A stretch of DNA of 64,000 nucleotides from Alphaproteobacteria bacterium. GTDB lineage: Bacteria; Pseudomonadota; Alphaproteobacteria; Puniceispirillales; Puniceispirillaceae. Position numbers and translations under genes: made by a program. How positions within the stretch are numbered: the stretch's first letter is position 1; the number at the start of each line of letters is the position of its first letter. Below, one piece after another: positions 1 to 10,820 of this stretch. The notes below the pieces were generated by a model. It did no database searches, had not been told where the DNA came from, and was given only the letters and a program-made list of their open reading frames with translations. Where the stretch lies: NCBI GenBank assembly GCA_016779005.1, contig JADHOL010000008.1, forward strand, positions 1 to 64,000, in the 5' to 3' direction.

Positions 1-263
1 CAGACGACCTATCTTCAACCAATTTTGGTGTGTCATACGCTGTATCAGATAGCTTAACAATTACAGCTGCTTCTGTTGCTGCTGATGGAACTCATGATGG
101 TTCTACAGACTATAAATATGATGAGTCAGCCTATGGTATAGCTTACACAGTAGCTTCTGGTGTGACATTGTATGCAAGCTACTCTGACTTTACACAGTCT
201 GGTGGTGGCGGCACAGATGTGTCTGGCACAGGAACAACTATTAATTTAGCAGTTTCATTCTAA
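1..263 (+). CDS. Outer-membrane porin, C-terminal fragment
   Basis: The reading frame is open from base 3 to a TAA at 261-263, so the gene begins before the window and only about 86 C-terminal residues are seen. The sequence alternates polar and hydrophobic residues in short strands rich in Gly, Ser, Thr, Asp and Tyr, as in outer-membrane beta-barrels. It ends in the strand INLAVSF with a terminal Phe, the usual signal for insertion by the BAM complex. It most resembles the last strands of a general Gram-negative trimeric porin. A strong terminator follows at once, so the porin is probably the last gene of its transcript. The exact porin subtype cannot be decided. Confidence 0.75.
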   Translation, partial: DDLSSTNFGVSYAVSDSLTITAASVAADGTHDGSTDYKYDESAYGIAYTVASGVTLYASYSDFTQSGGGGTDVSGTGTTINLAVSF

Positions 264-286
264 TTTAATAGTAAAAATTTTATATT

Positions 287-315
287 AAGGGGTCAGTTGT
301 CTGACCCCTTTTTTT
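287..315 (+). terminator. Rho-independent terminator after the porin
   Basis: A perfect 10-bp stem (AAGGGGTCAG at 287-296 pairing with CTGACCCCTT at 301-310) closes a 4-nt loop TTGT and runs into a T tract. It lies 24 bases after the porin stop codon and separates the porin from the lipoprotein gene downstream. Confidence 0.92.
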
Positions 316-350
316 GTTGCATATTGTGGTTAATCAGGAGATGTTAATTC

Positions 351-845
351 ATGTTTAAATACTTATTATTTATTGCTGTATTATTCGTTACAGCCTGTTC
401 GTCTACGGAACCGCAGAACGCTTCTACAAAAAAACATAAAGATGGGTCGTTTTTAACTGGAAGAAGTGAGACTGGAATAACTCTAGAGGATATATCCAGA
501 ACATCTAATAAAAGTTCTTCCGGAATCCCAGTAAACGCATTATTATGGCGTGCCTCTCTTGATATTACTTCTATACTGCCAATTGATGATATTGATGTAT
601 TTAGTGGTACACTAATCACTGACTGGTATAGTCTTCCATCGCAGCCAAGTGAGCAAATCAAATTAGCCGTATTTGTTTTGGATAAAGAGCTTCGTTCGGA
701 TGCAATCCGTGTTGTGGTATATGTTCAATCACGGCAAGGGAATGTTTGGAAAGATGCTGGAATAGACCCTGAACTTGCCATACGATTAGAAGATTTGATT
801 CTTACGAGAGCACGTGAGCTGCGCGCCTCTTCTGTTACTCAATAA
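351..845 (+). CDS. DUF3576 family lipoprotein
   Basis: A 164-residue protein with a short signal ending in a lipobox (LFVTAC, Cys16), so it is probably a lipid-anchored envelope protein. The conserved part runs from about residue 58 to the end (LLWRASLDITSILP, IDDIDVFSGTLITDWY, and a Leu/Arg-rich C-terminus) and matches the DUF3576 lipoproteins that in alphaproteobacteria lie directly upstream of leuS, as here. Function is unknown; the link to leuS looks positional. CAGGAG at 335-340 supports the ATG at 351. The gap to leuS is 17 bases, so the two are probably cotranscribed. Confidence 0.8.
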   Translation: MFKYLLFIAVLFVTACSSTEPQNASTKKHKDGSFLTGRSETGITLEDISRTSNKSSSGIPVNALLWRASLDITSILPIDDIDVFSGTLITDWYSLPSQPSEQIKLAVFVLDKELRSDAIRVVVYVQSRQGNVWKDAGIDPELAIRLEDLILTRARELRASSVTQ

Positions 846-862
846 CATCTAGTTGATAATTA

Positions 863-3436
863 ATGACTGAATTTATTCCATCTCAGCTCGAGGAAAAATG
901 GCAGATAGCGTGGGAAAACGCAAATTGCTTTAGAGCTGAAGATTTCTCCAAAAAGCCAAAATATTACGTACTTGAAATGTTTCCCTATCCATCTGGGCGT
1001 ATTCATATGGGGCATGTTCGAAATTACGCTTTGGGAGACGTTGTTGCGAGGTTTAAAAGGGCAAAAGGATTTAATGTTCTACATCCGATGGGATGGGATG
1101 CGTTTGGGCTTCCTGCCGAAAACGCGGCGATAGAGCGGAATACGCATCCAGCAAAATGGACAAGACAAAACATCGCTTCAATGCGGGATCAGTTAAAGTC
1201 AATGGGGCTTTCTTATGATTGGCTGCGTGAATTAGCAACATGTGAGCCAGATTATTATAGACATGAGCAGCTTATGTTTCTTAAATTCTTAGAAAAAGGC
1301 CTTGCTTACCGCAAGGAATCTTGGGTGAATTGGGATCCTGTTGAAAATACGGTTCTTGCAAATGAACAGGTTGTTGATGGGTGTGGATGGCGCTCTGGTG
1401 TTCCAGTTGAACGCCGCAAACTATCCCAGTGGTTTTTAAATATTACCCGATATGGTGACGAGCTATTAAATTCGATAAAATCGCTTGATAACTGGCCAGA
1501 GCGTGTGCGCTTAATGCAACATAACTGGATTGGGAGGTCCGAAGGGGCACAAGTTAACTTTAAATTAGATAAACATACTGGCAGCTTCTCAGACTTGGAT
1601 GTGTTTACCACGCGTCCTGATACTTTGTTTGGTGCCTCTTTTGTTGCCATTTCCGCACATCATCCCTTGGCAAGTTATCTTGCAGAGGAAAATCCTGAAC
1701 TCGCAAAATTCATTGCTGATTGTGATGCCCTTGGCACATCAGAAGCAGCCATCGAACAGGCGGAAAAGCGCGGATTTAACACAGAATTACAAGTACATCA
1801 TCCCCTAATTAGTGGCAAAAAATTACCTGTTTATATCGCTAATTTCGTATTAATGGACTATGGAACAGGCGCTATATTTGGCTGCCCAGCGCATGATCAA
1901 CGTGATCTTGATTTCGCTCGTAAATATAACCTGACTGTAACTGAAGTGGTTTGCCCCGAAGGTGAAGAGGCTGAGACTTTCTTAGTTGAAGATGTTGCCT
2001 ATACTGGCCCTGGAACTATCATAAACTCGGGCGAATGGAACGGTCTTAATATAGAAGAAGCCAAAAATGTTGCTATTAAAGAGATTGAAGCTATAAGCGC
2101 TGGAACCAAAAAGGTAACGTTTAGATTACGAGATTGGGGTGTATCACGTCAGCGATATTGGGGATGCCCAATACCAATAATTCATTGCTCTGATTGCGGA
2201 ATAGTTCCTGTTCCTGAGAAAGATTTGCCTGTTGTGCTTCCTGATGATGTTGAGTTTGGGGAATCTGGTAATCCACTTGATACCCACCCAACCTGGAAGC
2301 AGGTTACATGTCCTAAATGCGGGGCGGATAGTGTGCGTGAAACCGATACCTTTGATACTTTTTTTGAAAGCTCTTGGTATTATCTAAGATTTGTTGATCC
2401 TGTTTCTGACAAAGCCTTTAATGCGGAAAAGGCTGCTTATTGGATGCCAGTAGATCAATATATCGGAGGGGTGGAGCATGCAGTTTTACATCTTTTATAT
2501 TCGAGATTCTTTACCAGAGCACTTAGCGATGTTGGATATTTAGATCTTGATGAGCCGTTTGCAGGTCTTATGACACAAGGAATGGTATGCCATCAATCTT
2601 TCAAATCTTCGGATGGTCAATGGTTATTCCCGAATGAGGTAAAAAAAACCAATAACGGGTTTGTTTCAGTAGGAGATAATCTGCCGGTTAAGGCTGGCCG
2701 CGTTGAGAAAATGAGCAAATCAAAGCGTAATGTTGTAGACCCTGAAGAAATAATAAAGTCATATGGTGCTGATACCGCACGATTATTTATGCTTTCTGAT
2801 TCCCCGCCAGATAGAGATCTTGAATGGACAGAAGCAGGTGTTGAGGGATCATTTAGGTTTATAAGCAAAATTTTTAAACTATCTTCGGAAACGCCCGCTA
2901 GACCAGACCGTAACATTAGCTCAGAAGACTTAGAAACTTTTTCCAAAGACGCCTTAGAGCTGCTTAAAATAGCGCATCGCTCTGTTAAGATAATAAATGA
3001 GAATATAGAGAGATTTGCTTTTAATAAATGTGTTGCGCAACTTCACATATTGGTGAATGCCCTATCTTCATTCAAGCAGAATGTTGAAGATGCAGATCGC
3101 ATTAAACACCATGTTTTAGAATTACTTGCGCAGATGTTAGCCCCATTTGCACCGCATATCGCAGAAGAACTCTGGTTTAATTTAGGAAATACAGAACTTG
3201 TCAGCACATCGCCTTGGCCGTATGTTTTTGAAGAACTTCTTAATGATGACAGGATTGAGGTTGCCGTTCAGGTAAATGGTAAAGTCAGAGTTAAGCTTAA
3301 CCTGCCGGTAGATTTACCAAAGCAGGAAGCAGAGGCTGCTGCACTTTCAACTGAAGAAGTTAAAAAATATATGTCTGGCAGAGAGATTAAACGTGTCGTA
3401 GTTGTACCAAACAGGATTATCAATGTTGTGGGCTAA
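863..3436 (+). CDS. leuS: Leucyl-tRNA synthetase
   Basis: Cytosolic class I synthetase that charges tRNA-Leu with leucine. The 857-residue length is usual. The HIGH-type motif is HMGH at about residues 48-51 in the PYPSG context typical of LeuRS. The CP1 editing domain occupies roughly residues 230-410 and includes the threonine-rich [10 protein letters not shown] near 250. A Cys-rich pair (CSDC, CPKC) lies near 445-490, and KMSKS is at about 616-620, followed by the anticodon-binding C-terminus. It heads the leuS-lptE-holA group: its last 14 bases overlap the lptE start. This order is conserved across proteobacteria. Confidence 0.98.
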   Translation: MTEFIPSQLEEKWQIAWENANCFRAEDFSKKPKYYVLEMFPYPSGRIHMGHVRNYALGDVVARFKRAKGFNVLHPMGWDAFGLPAENAAIERNTHPAKWTRQNIASMRDQLKSMGLSYDWLRELATCEPDYYRHEQLMFLKFLEKGLAYRKESWVNWDPVENTVLANEQVVDGCGWRSGVPVERRKLSQWFLNITRYGDELLNSIKSLDNWPERVRLMQHNWIGRSEGAQVNFKLDKHTGSFSDLDVFTTRPDTLFGASFVAISAHHPLASYLAEENPELAKFIADCDALGTSEAAIEQAEKRGFNTELQVHHPLISGKKLPVYIANFVLMDYGTGAIFGCPAHDQRDLDFARKYNLTVTEVVCPEGEEAETFLVEDVAYTGPGTIINSGEWNGLNIEEAKNVAIKEIEAISAGTKKVTFRLRDWGVSRQRYWGCPIPIIHCSDCGIVPVPEKDLPVVLPDDVEFGESGNPLDTHPTWKQVTCPKCGADSVRETDTFDTFFESSWYYLRFVDPVSDKAFNAEKAAYWMPVDQYIGGVEHAVLHLLYSRFFTRALSDVGYLDLDEPFAGLMTQGMVCHQSFKSSDGQWLFPNEVKKTNNGFVSVGDNLPVKAGRVEKMSKSKRNVVDPEEIIKSYGADTARLFMLSDSPPDRDLEWTEAGVEGSFRFISKIFKLSSETPARPDRNISSEDLETFSKDALELLKIAHRSVKIINENIERFAFNKCVAQLHILVNALSSFKQNVEDADRIKHHVLELLAQMLAPFAPHIAEELWFNLGNTELVSTSPWPYVFEELLNDDRIEVAVQVNGKVRVKLNLPVDLPKQEAEAAALSTEEVKKYMSGREIKRVVVVPNRIINVVG

Positions 3437-3926
3437 AAAACAGTTATATTTGACTTTATGGTGTATCGTTCTGCTTTTTACGAGCTGCATCGGTACCATC
3501 GACACGCAAAATGATGTCTTTGTAAAAGATAAAATATCCCAGATTACAGCCCAAAATCCTGAATCTCATATAGAATTATTATTTTACAAGAACTTCAATC
3601 ATATTGTTCGAAACACGCCAATAAGTGCAAATTATATGCTTACCTATTCTTTGGATGTTTCCAACACACAGACACTTTCTGTCACCCAAAACTCCTCTAA
3701 CTTGAAAAACACCTCTGTAACGGTAGAATTTAAGCTAAAAAATACGCGAACTGGACAGTCAATTCACCAAGGTAGCATAAGTTCTGAAGCGACATCAGGA
3801 GCTGTTTCTGGCTTATATGCACAAGAGCAATCCGAAAAATTTGCACAAGAGCGTCTTGCGATACTGTTAGCGCAACGAGTTTATCAGAACCTATATCTTT
3901 ATTTCTTGGAAAACCCTGATAGCTAA
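3423..3926 (+). CDS. lptE: LPS-assembly lipoprotein LptE-like
   Basis: A 167-residue predicted lipoprotein: a hydrophobic stretch from residue 8 ends in LLFTSC with Cys22 as the likely lipidation site. LptE forms the plug of the LptD outer-membrane translocon that inserts lipopolysaccharide. Sequence conservation in this family is weak, so the call rests mainly on the lipoprotein signal, the length and the fixed place between leuS and holA. The ATG at 3423 was chosen because it starts just before the signal sequence; a TTG 21 bases upstream is possible but adds residues. It overlaps leuS by 14 bases, implying translational coupling. Confidence 0.75.
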   Translation: MLWAKKQLYLTLWCIVLLFTSCIGTIDTQNDVFVKDKISQITAQNPESHIELLFYKNFNHIVRNTPISANYMLTYSLDVSNTQTLSVTQNSSNLKNTSVTVEFKLKNTRTGQSIHQGSISSEATSGAVSGLYAQEQSEKFAQERLAILLAQRVYQNLYLYFLENPDS

Positions 3927-3932
3927 TTGCTT

Positions 3933-4964
3933 ATGAAAATTTCTCCTAAAGATAGTGATACGCTTATTAAAAAACCAAGAGAGCCTTTTCTGGCTTACTT
4001 GCTTCATGGGCCAGATGCTGGCTTAATAGATGAGCGTGCGCGCGCGCTTGCGCAATTCTTCTCCCCTAATTTAGACGATCCTTTTTCTGTCTCAAAGGTA
4101 ACTGGAAAAGAAGTTCAATCAGATCCAGCACTACTGGCAGATGCGCTAAGTTCTATGGCTTTAATAGGTACGACAAAGCTGGTTTTACTGAGCGGAACTT
4201 CAAGTGAACTTGGCTCCGCAGTAAAAGCTAATATCGACTATTTAAACACAGATTGCCGGTTAATTATCACCGCAAGAGACGCCACAACAAAACATAGCCT
4301 TGTTACCTTATGTGAAAAGCACCCCCAAATTGCATCTATTGCCTGTTATCCAGACGAGGATAGAAACCTGCAACAATTTGTTCGCAGCAATCTATCAGAA
4401 CATGGCATTAATATCTCAAGCGAGTTGATAGATTATATATCCGAAAAGCTCGGCGGAGACCGTGCCATCAACAGAAGCGAGATTGAGAAGCTTGCTTTAT
4501 ATTCTGCACATACAAGAACCATAAAACACTCAGAAATTGATGTGCTTTTAGGGGATAATACATCACAACTTATTGATAAATTGGTCAATGCTGTTTTTGA
4601 TGGAAAAACAGAAAAGCTTGGTTTCTTATTAGGGAAAACCAAATCAGAGGATATACAACCCATTGTTATTATTAGATATTTTCAATCCTATCTTAAAATA
4701 CTAATCCAAGTTGGGGCTGCAAAAAAAGCTGGTTTATCAACTGGAGCTGCCATAAGCAATCTGCGCCCTCCAATCTATTTTAAGCGGAAAAATGCGGTCA
4801 CCTACCATAGTAGCGTTTGTTCTGTTGAATGGTGTTTAGCCCTTTTGAATAGGTTTGTGTTGTTAGAAACACAATGCAAAAGAGGCACCAACCCAGACCC
4901 TTTTAGTTTGATAGGGCAATCCTTGCTCGGTATTGCAATTAGCCTATCTCGTCAACGTGTTTGA
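3933..4964 (+). CDS. holA: DNA polymerase III delta subunit
   Basis: Delta subunit of the clamp loader, which opens the beta sliding clamp at the replication fork. The 343-residue length fits the family. The N-terminus has the expected FLAYLLHGPDAGLIDERARAL segment, a degenerate P-loop region without a working Walker A, and the C-terminal helical collar domain is present. The ATG at 3933 is preferred over a TTG at 3927 that abuts the lptE stop. Third gene of leuS-lptE-holA. Its last 13 bases overlap tail-to-tail with parB. Confidence 0.93.
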   Translation: MKISPKDSDTLIKKPREPFLAYLLHGPDAGLIDERARALAQFFSPNLDDPFSVSKVTGKEVQSDPALLADALSSMALIGTTKLVLLSGTSSELGSAVKANIDYLNTDCRLIITARDATTKHSLVTLCEKHPQIASIACYPDEDRNLQQFVRSNLSEHGINISSELIDYISEKLGGDRAINRSEIEKLALYSAHTRTIKHSEIDVLLGDNTSQLIDKLVNAVFDGKTEKLGFLLGKTKSEDIQPIVIIRYFQSYLKILIQVGAAKKAGLSTGAAISNLRPPIYFKRKNAVTYHSSVCSVEWCLALLNRFVLLETQCKRGTNPDPFSLIGQSLLGIAISLSRQRV

Positions 4965-5917
4965 ACCCCTAGTTTTTCTAATAACGCATCAAACTGCTCC
5001 AGAGATGAAACAGATATTCTAACAGCACCAGCCTCTCGTTTTGGATTCCATTTTATTTCAGTCTTCAGGCCAATTTGGCGTTCTATTTTTTCTTCTAAAT
5101 CTTTGTTTTCTAAATGGGATACAGCATCTTCTGTGGTTTGCCTCCCACTAGTCTTATTGTTACGCTTCAATAGATTTTCGGCTTCGCGAGCTGTTAAACC
5201 CTGTTTGATTATTAACTTTGCTAAATTATCTATATCCGCATGGCCTATGATAGGGCGAATTTGACCGACCGATACGCTACCATTTTCTATCTGAGACTGT
5301 ATCCAGTCTGGAAGCTTTAACAGGCGCATTAGATTAGCGATATGAGATCTTGATTTTCCGATCAGTTCTGATAATTCGTGTTGAGTGTAACCATATGTTT
5401 GAATTAATTGAGAATAAGCGGTTGCTTCTTCAATAGAGGACAAATCGCGTCTTTGGACATTTTCAACAAGTGCAATTTGAGCGGCTTCCTGTTCTGAAAA
5501 TTCCCTAATTACAGCAGGAATTTCATAGATTTTCGCAATTTGAGCGGCACGCCATCTACGCTCACCGGCGATTAGCTGATATTTATTCACAGTATTCGGG
5601 GTTGGGCGAATTAATATAGGCTGTATAACACCCTGTTTTACAAGAGATTTTGCTAGTTCTTTTAAAGAATCATTATCGAATGTTCGTCGCGGTTGCCATG
5701 GGCCTGGATTTATCCATTCAATCGGAATGTTTTGAACAGAAGAAGAATTTGACAGTGGTTTAGAACCTGCCATATTCGTGAACTTATCTCCGAATTTAGA
5801 GTTTGATACAGGGATTTCCTTTAATGAGGAGCGTGCTTCTGCATCCCCTAGCAATGTAGATAATCCGCGACCTAAGCCACGCTGAATTTTCTTTGTTTTC
5901 TTAGGTGCTTTTGTCAT
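4952..5917 (-). CDS. parB: Chromosome-partitioning protein ParB
   Basis: Centromere-binding CTPase that loads at parS and spreads, working with ParA to segregate the origin region. The 321-residue product has the N-terminal basic GLGRGLSTLLG segment, the PWQPRR box near residues 73-78, the CTP-binding motif GERRWRAA at about 118-125, and a helix-turn-helix near 170-195 (TQHELSELIGKSRSHIANLM). The C-terminus is the dimerisation domain. The ATG at 5917 overlaps the parA stop by 4 bases and gives the normal N-terminus; a longer frame to 5983 adds only residues read from within parA. Two matching parS sites are at 7276-7291 and 11013-11028. Confidence 0.97.
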   Translation of the reverse strand: MTKAPKKTKKIQRGLGRGLSTLLGDAEARSSLKEIPVSNSKFGDKFTNMAGSKPLSNSSSVQNIPIEWINPGPWQPRRTFDNDSLKELAKSLVKQGVIQPILIRPTPNTVNKYQLIAGERRWRAAQIAKIYEIPAVIREFSEQEAAQIALVENVQRRDLSSIEEATAYSQLIQTYGYTQHELSELIGKSRSHIANLMRLLKLPDWIQSQIENGSVSVGQIRPIIGHADIDNLAKLIIKQGLTAREAENLLKRNNKTSGRQTTEDAVSHLENKDLEEKIERQIGLKTEIKWNPKREAGAVRISVSSLEQFDALLEKLGVQTR

Positions 5918-6687
5918 AAGTTGACATTCTCCTGTTGCAATAGTTCTGCTGCAAGTGACGCATAAGCCTTCGAGCCTGGACAATTAATATCATACATTAG
6001 AACCGGTTGGCCAAAGGATGGCGCCTCCGAAACCCTAACATTACGGGGAATAATGGTTTGATATACCTGTTTACCAAAATGTTCTTTAACGTCATTTACA
6101 ACCATTTCAGATAGATTATTCCGACTATCAAACATAGTGAGGACAATGCCTTGAACAGATAGGTTTGGATTCAGATTTTTCTTTACCAACTCCACAGAAC
6201 GCAATAATTGGGCTAAACCTTCAAGAGCATAAAACTCACATTGTAGCGGCACTAATACAGAATCAGAAGCTGAGAGTGCATTTACAGTAAGCAGCCCAAG
6301 AGATGGCGGACAGTCAATTATAACAAAATCATAGGAACTAGAAATCGGGCGCAGTAGCTGGTCTAATATATATTCTCTATGTTCTCTATCTCTTATTTCA
6401 ACCTCAGCTGCTGCAAGGTCTGTATCTGCTGGAATTATAGATAATTTTGGGACTATTGTTTGCTGTATTGCATCACTTATAGGTGCTCTTTGCGTCAAGA
6501 GATGATATATCTGGATGTCCCTTTGGATATTATCAATACCAAATCCTGTGCTTGCATTACCTTGCGGGTCCAAGTCAATAAGCAAAACCTGTTTATCACA
6601 GGCAGCTAGAGCCGTTGAGAGATTAACAGCTGTTGTGGTTTTTCCAACGCCGCCTTTTTGGTTGGCAATCGATATTACCTTGGTCAT
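5914..6687 (-). CDS. parA: Chromosome-partitioning ATPase ParA
   Basis: DNA-binding ATPase of the Walker type that moves ParB-parS complexes over the nucleoid. The 257-residue length and the deviant Walker A motif KGGVGKTT (residues 11-18) are diagnostic of ParA/Soj. The Walker B region reads FVIIDCPPSLG (near residue 125). It is translationally coupled to parB through a 4-base ATGA overlap and follows rsmG, the standard rsmG-parA-parB order. The nearby oriC and parS sites indicate the chromosomal rather than a plasmid system. Confidence 0.97.
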   Translation of the reverse strand: MTKVISIANQKGGVGKTTTAVNLSTALAACDKQVLLIDLDPQGNASTGFGIDNIQRDIQIYHLLTQRAPISDAIQQTIVPKLSIIPADTDLAAAEVEIRDREHREYILDQLLRPISSSYDFVIIDCPPSLGLLTVNALSASDSVLVPLQCEFYALEGLAQLLRSVELVKKNLNPNLSVQGIVLTMFDSRNNLSEMVVNDVKEHFGKQVYQTIIPRNVRVSEAPSFGQPVLMYDINCPGSKAYASLAAELLQQENVNL

Positions 6688-6714
6688 TAAATTTCCCTAT
6701 AATGCATCGTAACC

Positions 6715-7329
6715 CTATGATACATCGTCACATTGTAATTCTAGAATACAACCATCTTCAGATGTGATAGATGCATGCTGGTTTGCTACTCGTATTTTCT
6801 GCCATGAATCTATATTAATCAACTCAGAACTTACATCTCTTCCTTTGAGAAGTAAAAATCGCAATTTTGGGTGATGCTGCTTTTGTGTTAAAGCCAGCAA
6901 GCGCGGCAAAGGCGCAAATGCACGTGCTGTTATTATATCAGCTTTCAAACTAGGCATCTCTTCCAGCCGTGTTTCATGAACCGATGCATTTAAATTAATT
7001 CGTGATATAGCCGTTCTAAGAAACGCACATTTTTTTTGGTCTGATTCCACTAAATGTATCTCGTGATTGGTTAGAATAGACAGAACAAGGCCAGGGAGCC
7101 CCGCACCAGAGCCAACGTCAAGAATGCAGCAGGGGTTTTTGGGAAGAAAACGACAGAGCTGAGCACTGTCAAGAATATGCCTATCCCAAATTTCATTTAT
7201 TGTTTTAGGTGAAATAAGGTTCAGGCGTTTCTGCCATTTGAATAAAAGATCATGAAAGGATGAAAGCTCGGATAATGTTTCATGTGAAACATTATAGTTA
7301 TCCTTTAACACGGAAAGGGCATCGCTCAT
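6715..7329 (-). CDS. rsmG: 16S rRNA G527 N7-methyltransferase
   Basis: Methylates G527 of 16S rRNA at N7 using S-adenosylmethionine. The 204-residue product carries the SAM-binding loop DVGSGAGLPG at residues 71-80 and the RsmG signature LFKWQKRLNLIS near 29-40. The ATG at 7329 lies 9 bases after the mnmG stop; a TTG at 7338 is a weaker alternative. Residues NVSHETL (13-19) are encoded by the parS-like site at 7276-7291, so the protein sequence is partly dictated by a centromere element. RsmG genes of related bacteria often carry VSRET at this place, for the same reason. Confidence 0.95.
   Translation of the reverse strand: MSDALSVLKDNYNVSHETLSELSSFHDLLFKWQKRLNLISPKTINEIWDRHILDSAQLCRFLPKNPCCILDVGSGAGLPGLVLSILTNHEIHLVESDQKKCAFLRTAISRINLNASVHETRLEEMPSLKADIITARAFAPLPRLLALTQKQHHPKLRFLLLKGRDVSSELINIDSWQKIRVANQHASITSEDGCILELQCDDVS
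7276..7291. promoter_or_regulatory. parS site inside rsmG
   Basis: TGTTTCATGTGAAACA differs from the near-universal parS consensus TGTTTCACGTGAAACA at a single central base. It lies about 1.4 kb from the parB start and about 7 kb from the proposed oriC. It is within rsmG codons 13-19 (NVSHETL). The second site at 11013-11028 is its exact reverse complement. Confidence 0.88.
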
Positions 7330-7338
7330 GGCTCTCAA

Positions 7339-9249
7339 TTACCGTGCAACGACATTATTTTGATGTTGTGCTCTGGTTGATTTTGAATTCCGGCGAATAT
7401 AGCGCAACACGCATATAATAGCTGCAGGCGTAAGACCTGCTATTCTGTTTGCTTGCCCGATGGAAGCAGGCTTAAACCTATTAAATAGCTCAATTGATTC
7501 AGAAGAAAGCCCTCCTATCGCAGAAAAGTCAATATCATTTGGAATTTGCAATGCATCGTCGCGCCTCATCGCTTCGATATCTGCTTCCTGACGTTTTACA
7601 TAATTTGCATAGCGGCAATTTGTTTCAATTTGGGAATGTAGATATGTTGGGATATCTTTTATTTGCGGCCATAAAGAAACACAATCTGATAATTTTATAT
7701 CATGATTAGAGAGTAGCTCTTCTGCTTTTGAGATATTGCCATTCCTTGGAGAGGGCAGATTATGAGCAGATAGATCTGATGGTCTGGCTTTTAAATTAGC
7801 TAATATATCTCGTGCATCATCTAGCATTTGCTTTCTGGCTTCAAATGATTTGCGCCTATCATGGCTTGCGCATCCTAACTCTATCGCTTTGGGGGTCAGT
7901 CTTTGATCTGCATTATCAGCGCGAAGTAATAATCTATATTCTGCTCGCGAGGTAAACATTCTATAAGGCTCTGACGCCCCACATGTTATAAGATCGTCAA
8001 TCATAACGCCGATATAAGCTTCTGCTCTGTCAAGAAAAAATCCTGTTTGCATTCCTTGTATTGTGGCAGAGGCACATAAGGCTGCATTTATTCCAGCCAT
8101 TAATCCTTGCGCTGCTGCTTCCTCATAACCGGTAGTGCCGTTAATCTGGCCTGCCAGATATAAACCTGGCAACATTTTTAGCTGCAAGGTTCGATCTAAT
8201 GCCCTTGGATCTATGAAGTCATATTCAATAGCATATCCAAATTGGAGTATCTTAGCCTTTTCCAGAGCTGGGATAGTTGCTATCATTTGAGTTTGCACAT
8301 CACGGGGAAGACTAGTGCTAATACCGTTTGGATATACGGTATCAAGTCCTAATCCTTCTGGCTCCAAAAATATTTGGTGCGAAGATTTTTCTGAAAACCG
8401 ATTGACCTTATCTTCAATAGACGGGCAATATCTTGGTCCTCTGCCTTCTATTTGACCACTATAGACTGCTGATAAATGCATTGATTGTGATATTATTTTA
8501 TGCGTTTTTTCAGTTGTCCTAGTAATACCACAAGAAATTTGAGGAATAGTTATCTTATCTGTTAGATAAGAAAAAGGTTCTGGTTTTTCATCTGCTGCCT
8601 GCATCTCGAGTGATGCCCAGTCTATGGTTGATTTATCAAGCCTTGCTGGTGTGCCTGTTTTCAGCCTACCAACTGGCAAGCCAAGCCCGCGTAGCCGTTG
8701 CGCTAATGCATTAGAGGGCGCTTCTCCAATTCGTCCAGCTTGCATTCTCTCTGATCCAAGATGTATTATACCGCCCAAAAACGTGCCTGTCGTTAACACT
8801 ACTGATTTCGATAATATCTCACTTCCATCTGTTAGCGTTATACCAACCACACGTTTGTTTTCCACCAGAAGATCAGCAACCGTACCTTCCTGAAATGACA
8901 GGTTTTCCTGAGCTTTTAGAGCCTCCTGAACTGCTTTACTATATAATTCTCTGTCTGCTTGTGCTCTCGGGCCATGAACGGCTGGACCCCTTGATTTGTT
9001 TAACATCCGAAATTGAATGCCAGACTTATCTATAGCCTGTCCCATAATGCCATCAAGCGCATCAATCTCACGCACCAAATGGCCTTTGCCTAATCCCCCA
9101 ATAGCTGGGTTACAAGACATCTCACCAATTTTATCTAGATCCATAGTTACTAGAAGTGTTTGTGCGCCCATTCTAGCAGCAGCGCTCGCAGCTTCAGTGC
9201 CTGCATGACCGCCGCCTATGACAATAACATCAACCCTCTTAGTAACCAT
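7339..9249 (-). CDS. mnmG: tRNA uridine 5-carboxymethylaminomethyl enzyme MnmG
   Basis: FAD-dependent partner of MnmE that builds the cmnm5 group on wobble U34 of several tRNAs. The 636-residue length is typical. The dinucleotide-binding motif [10 protein letters not shown] is at residues 12-21 and the SCNPAIGG motif starts at about 45. The C-terminal helical domain that contacts tRNA and MnmE is intact. It lies between mnmE (gap of 96 bases) and rsmG (gap of 9 bases), the usual alphaproteobacterial arrangement. Also known as gidA. Confidence 0.97.
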   Translation of the reverse strand: MVTKRVDVIVIGGGHAGTEAASAAARMGAQTLLVTMDLDKIGEMSCNPAIGGLGKGHLVREIDALDGIMGQAIDKSGIQFRMLNKSRGPAVHGPRAQADRELYSKAVQEALKAQENLSFQEGTVADLLVENKRVVGITLTDGSEILSKSVVLTTGTFLGGIIHLGSERMQAGRIGEAPSNALAQRLRGLGLPVGRLKTGTPARLDKSTIDWASLEMQAADEKPEPFSYLTDKITIPQISCGITRTTEKTHKIISQSMHLSAVYSGQIEGRGPRYCPSIEDKVNRFSEKSSHQIFLEPEGLGLDTVYPNGISTSLPRDVQTQMIATIPALEKAKILQFGYAIEYDFIDPRALDRTLQLKMLPGLYLAGQINGTTGYEEAAAQGLMAGINAALCASATIQGMQTGFFLDRAEAYIGVMIDDLITCGASEPYRMFTSRAEYRLLLRADNADQRLTPKAIELGCASHDRRKSFEARKQMLDDARDILANLKARPSDLSAHNLPSPRNGNISKAEELLSNHDIKLSDCVSLWPQIKDIPTYLHSQIETNCRYANYVKRQEADIEAMRRDDALQIPNDIDFSAIGGLSSESIELFNRFKPASIGQANRIAGLTPAAIICVLRYIRRNSKSTRAQHQNNVVAR

Positions 9250-9345
9250 TTATTCTGTGCTTTCTGAGCGTTCTTATCATTGAATGCCGATTTATGCGAT
9301 ATGATACTAAATTGCGTAACCAGATGTCAAAATTTGAATTATACA

Positions 9346-10737
9346 TTATTTGCCAATACAAAAGTTAGAAAAAATATTATCTAGCAAATCCTCTGCATCG
9401 ACGGTGCCAGTAAGCCGGCCAAGTGAAACGCACGCATATCGTAACTCTTCAGCTACAAGTTCTGGTTGTTGTTGAATATCTAAAGCCATAGCGCGCTCTA
9501 ATGCGGCAGATACCGAAAGGCAAGCTGACTTATGCCAAGAACGCGTTAATCGCAAATCACTGCTTGAGGTTGGAATATAAGATAGTATTTCAGCTAGCTT
9601 TTTAACCAATATATCACCGCTATTTTCTGTATTTTGATTTTGAAAGCTCGCAATTATTGGCTCTGCATGTTCTAAGATAGGTGTGTTAGCATGATTGATT
9701 TGCTGCTGTATGGCATTATCTGTTACAAGATCCGCCTTATTTAACACAACCAGCTTTATAGCTGAGCCCCATTTCTCAAACTCTCCAATCATTTCTGCCC
9801 AATCAGGGTTTGATACATCTAACACCAAAATAGTAACATCAGACTCCGCCGCTACTTTTTTTGCCCGTCTTATACCCTCAATTTCTACGAAATCCTCCGC
9901 CTCTCTAATTCCAGCTGTATCCGTTAGGATAACAGGTATCCCGCCCAAATCTAAGCGAACCTCTATAACATCACGCGTGGTACCTTCTATCTCAGATACG
10001 ATTGCTACTTCGCGCTTTGCTAATACATTTAAGATAGTTGATTTTCCAGCATTTACAGGTCCTATCAGAGCTATCTTTACCCCATCTCGTATTTGCTCAG
10101 ATAATTCACTATCGCTCACAAGCAGATTTATATTATTCTGGAGCTCTTTTATTGTGTTCACATACCCGTCCAAAACATCATTTGGTAAATCTTCATCCGA
10201 GAAATCAATGATTGTCTCAAGTCTTGATGATATCGAAACAAGCTGTTCTCTATAGATCAGCAACTGATTGGAAAGTTTTCCAGTCATGACATTCATTGCT
10301 TGCTGATGTTGTAGCGTAGTTTGAGCGTCTATCAAATCGGCAAGACCTTCTAAATCAACTAACCCCATCTTACCATTATTAAATGACCTGCGGGAAAACT
10401 CACCTGGCTGTGCTGGTCTAAGGCCAGGAATATCAGCAAGTTCAGACAATAAAAACTGAACCACTGCTGGGCTTCCATGACATTGTATCTCGGTAATATT
10501 CTCACCTGTTGGAGATGCGCTTGACGGAAATAACACAAGCATTACATCATCTATTATCTGGCCGCTATCGGCTCTAAGGCGTCGATACTGCGCACCTGGC
10601 TTGTCTAGAACTTGCATGCCCGTAACCCCAAAATGGGATAATACGTCATGCGCGCCAATACCAGATATTCTGATAATAGCGATAGCAGATTGGCCTGGCG
10701 GTGTGGCCAGCGCAAATATAGTGTCAGATACACTCAC
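9346..10737 (-). CDS. mnmE: tRNA modification GTPase MnmE
   Basis: Potassium-activated GTPase that works with MnmG on tRNA wobble uridine. The 463-residue protein has the N-terminal folate-binding domain (about 1-118), a helical domain, and an inserted G domain: GPVNAGKS at 226-233 (Pro to Val at the third position compared with the usual GPPNAGKS), EGTTRD at 251-256, DTAG at 273-276 and NKAD near 335. It ends in FCIGK, the conserved C-terminal Cys motif. In this genome the mnmE-rho interval is interrupted by a plus-strand methyltransferase gene. Confidence 0.97.
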   Translation of the reverse strand: MSVSDTIFALATPPGQSAIAIIRISGIGAHDVLSHFGVTGMQVLDKPGAQYRRLRADSGQIIDDVMLVLFPSSASPTGENITEIQCHGSPAVVQFLLSELADIPGLRPAQPGEFSRRSFNNGKMGLVDLEGLADLIDAQTTLQHQQAMNVMTGKLSNQLLIYREQLVSISSRLETIIDFSDEDLPNDVLDGYVNTIKELQNNINLLVSDSELSEQIRDGVKIALIGPVNAGKSTILNVLAKREVAIVSEIEGTTRDVIEVRLDLGGIPVILTDTAGIREAEDFVEIEGIRRAKKVAAESDVTILVLDVSNPDWAEMIGEFEKWGSAIKLVVLNKADLVTDNAIQQQINHANTPILEHAEPIIASFQNQNTENSGDILVKKLAEILSYIPTSSSDLRLTRSWHKSACLSVSAALERAMALDIQQQPELVAEELRYACVSLGRLTGTVDAEDLLDNIFSNFCIGK

Positions 10738-10820
10738 CTAATTTCCAGCTCTTTGACAAGTTTATTAAACAACGTATTATTACCTATAATATGGCTCATA
10801 ATGTGCCCACAAATCACTTA

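Noticed and set aside
4952-5983. Longer parB starting at 5983
   Set aside because: The extra 22 residues come from reading within parA; the ATG at 5917 gives the conserved start and a 4-base coupling overlap.
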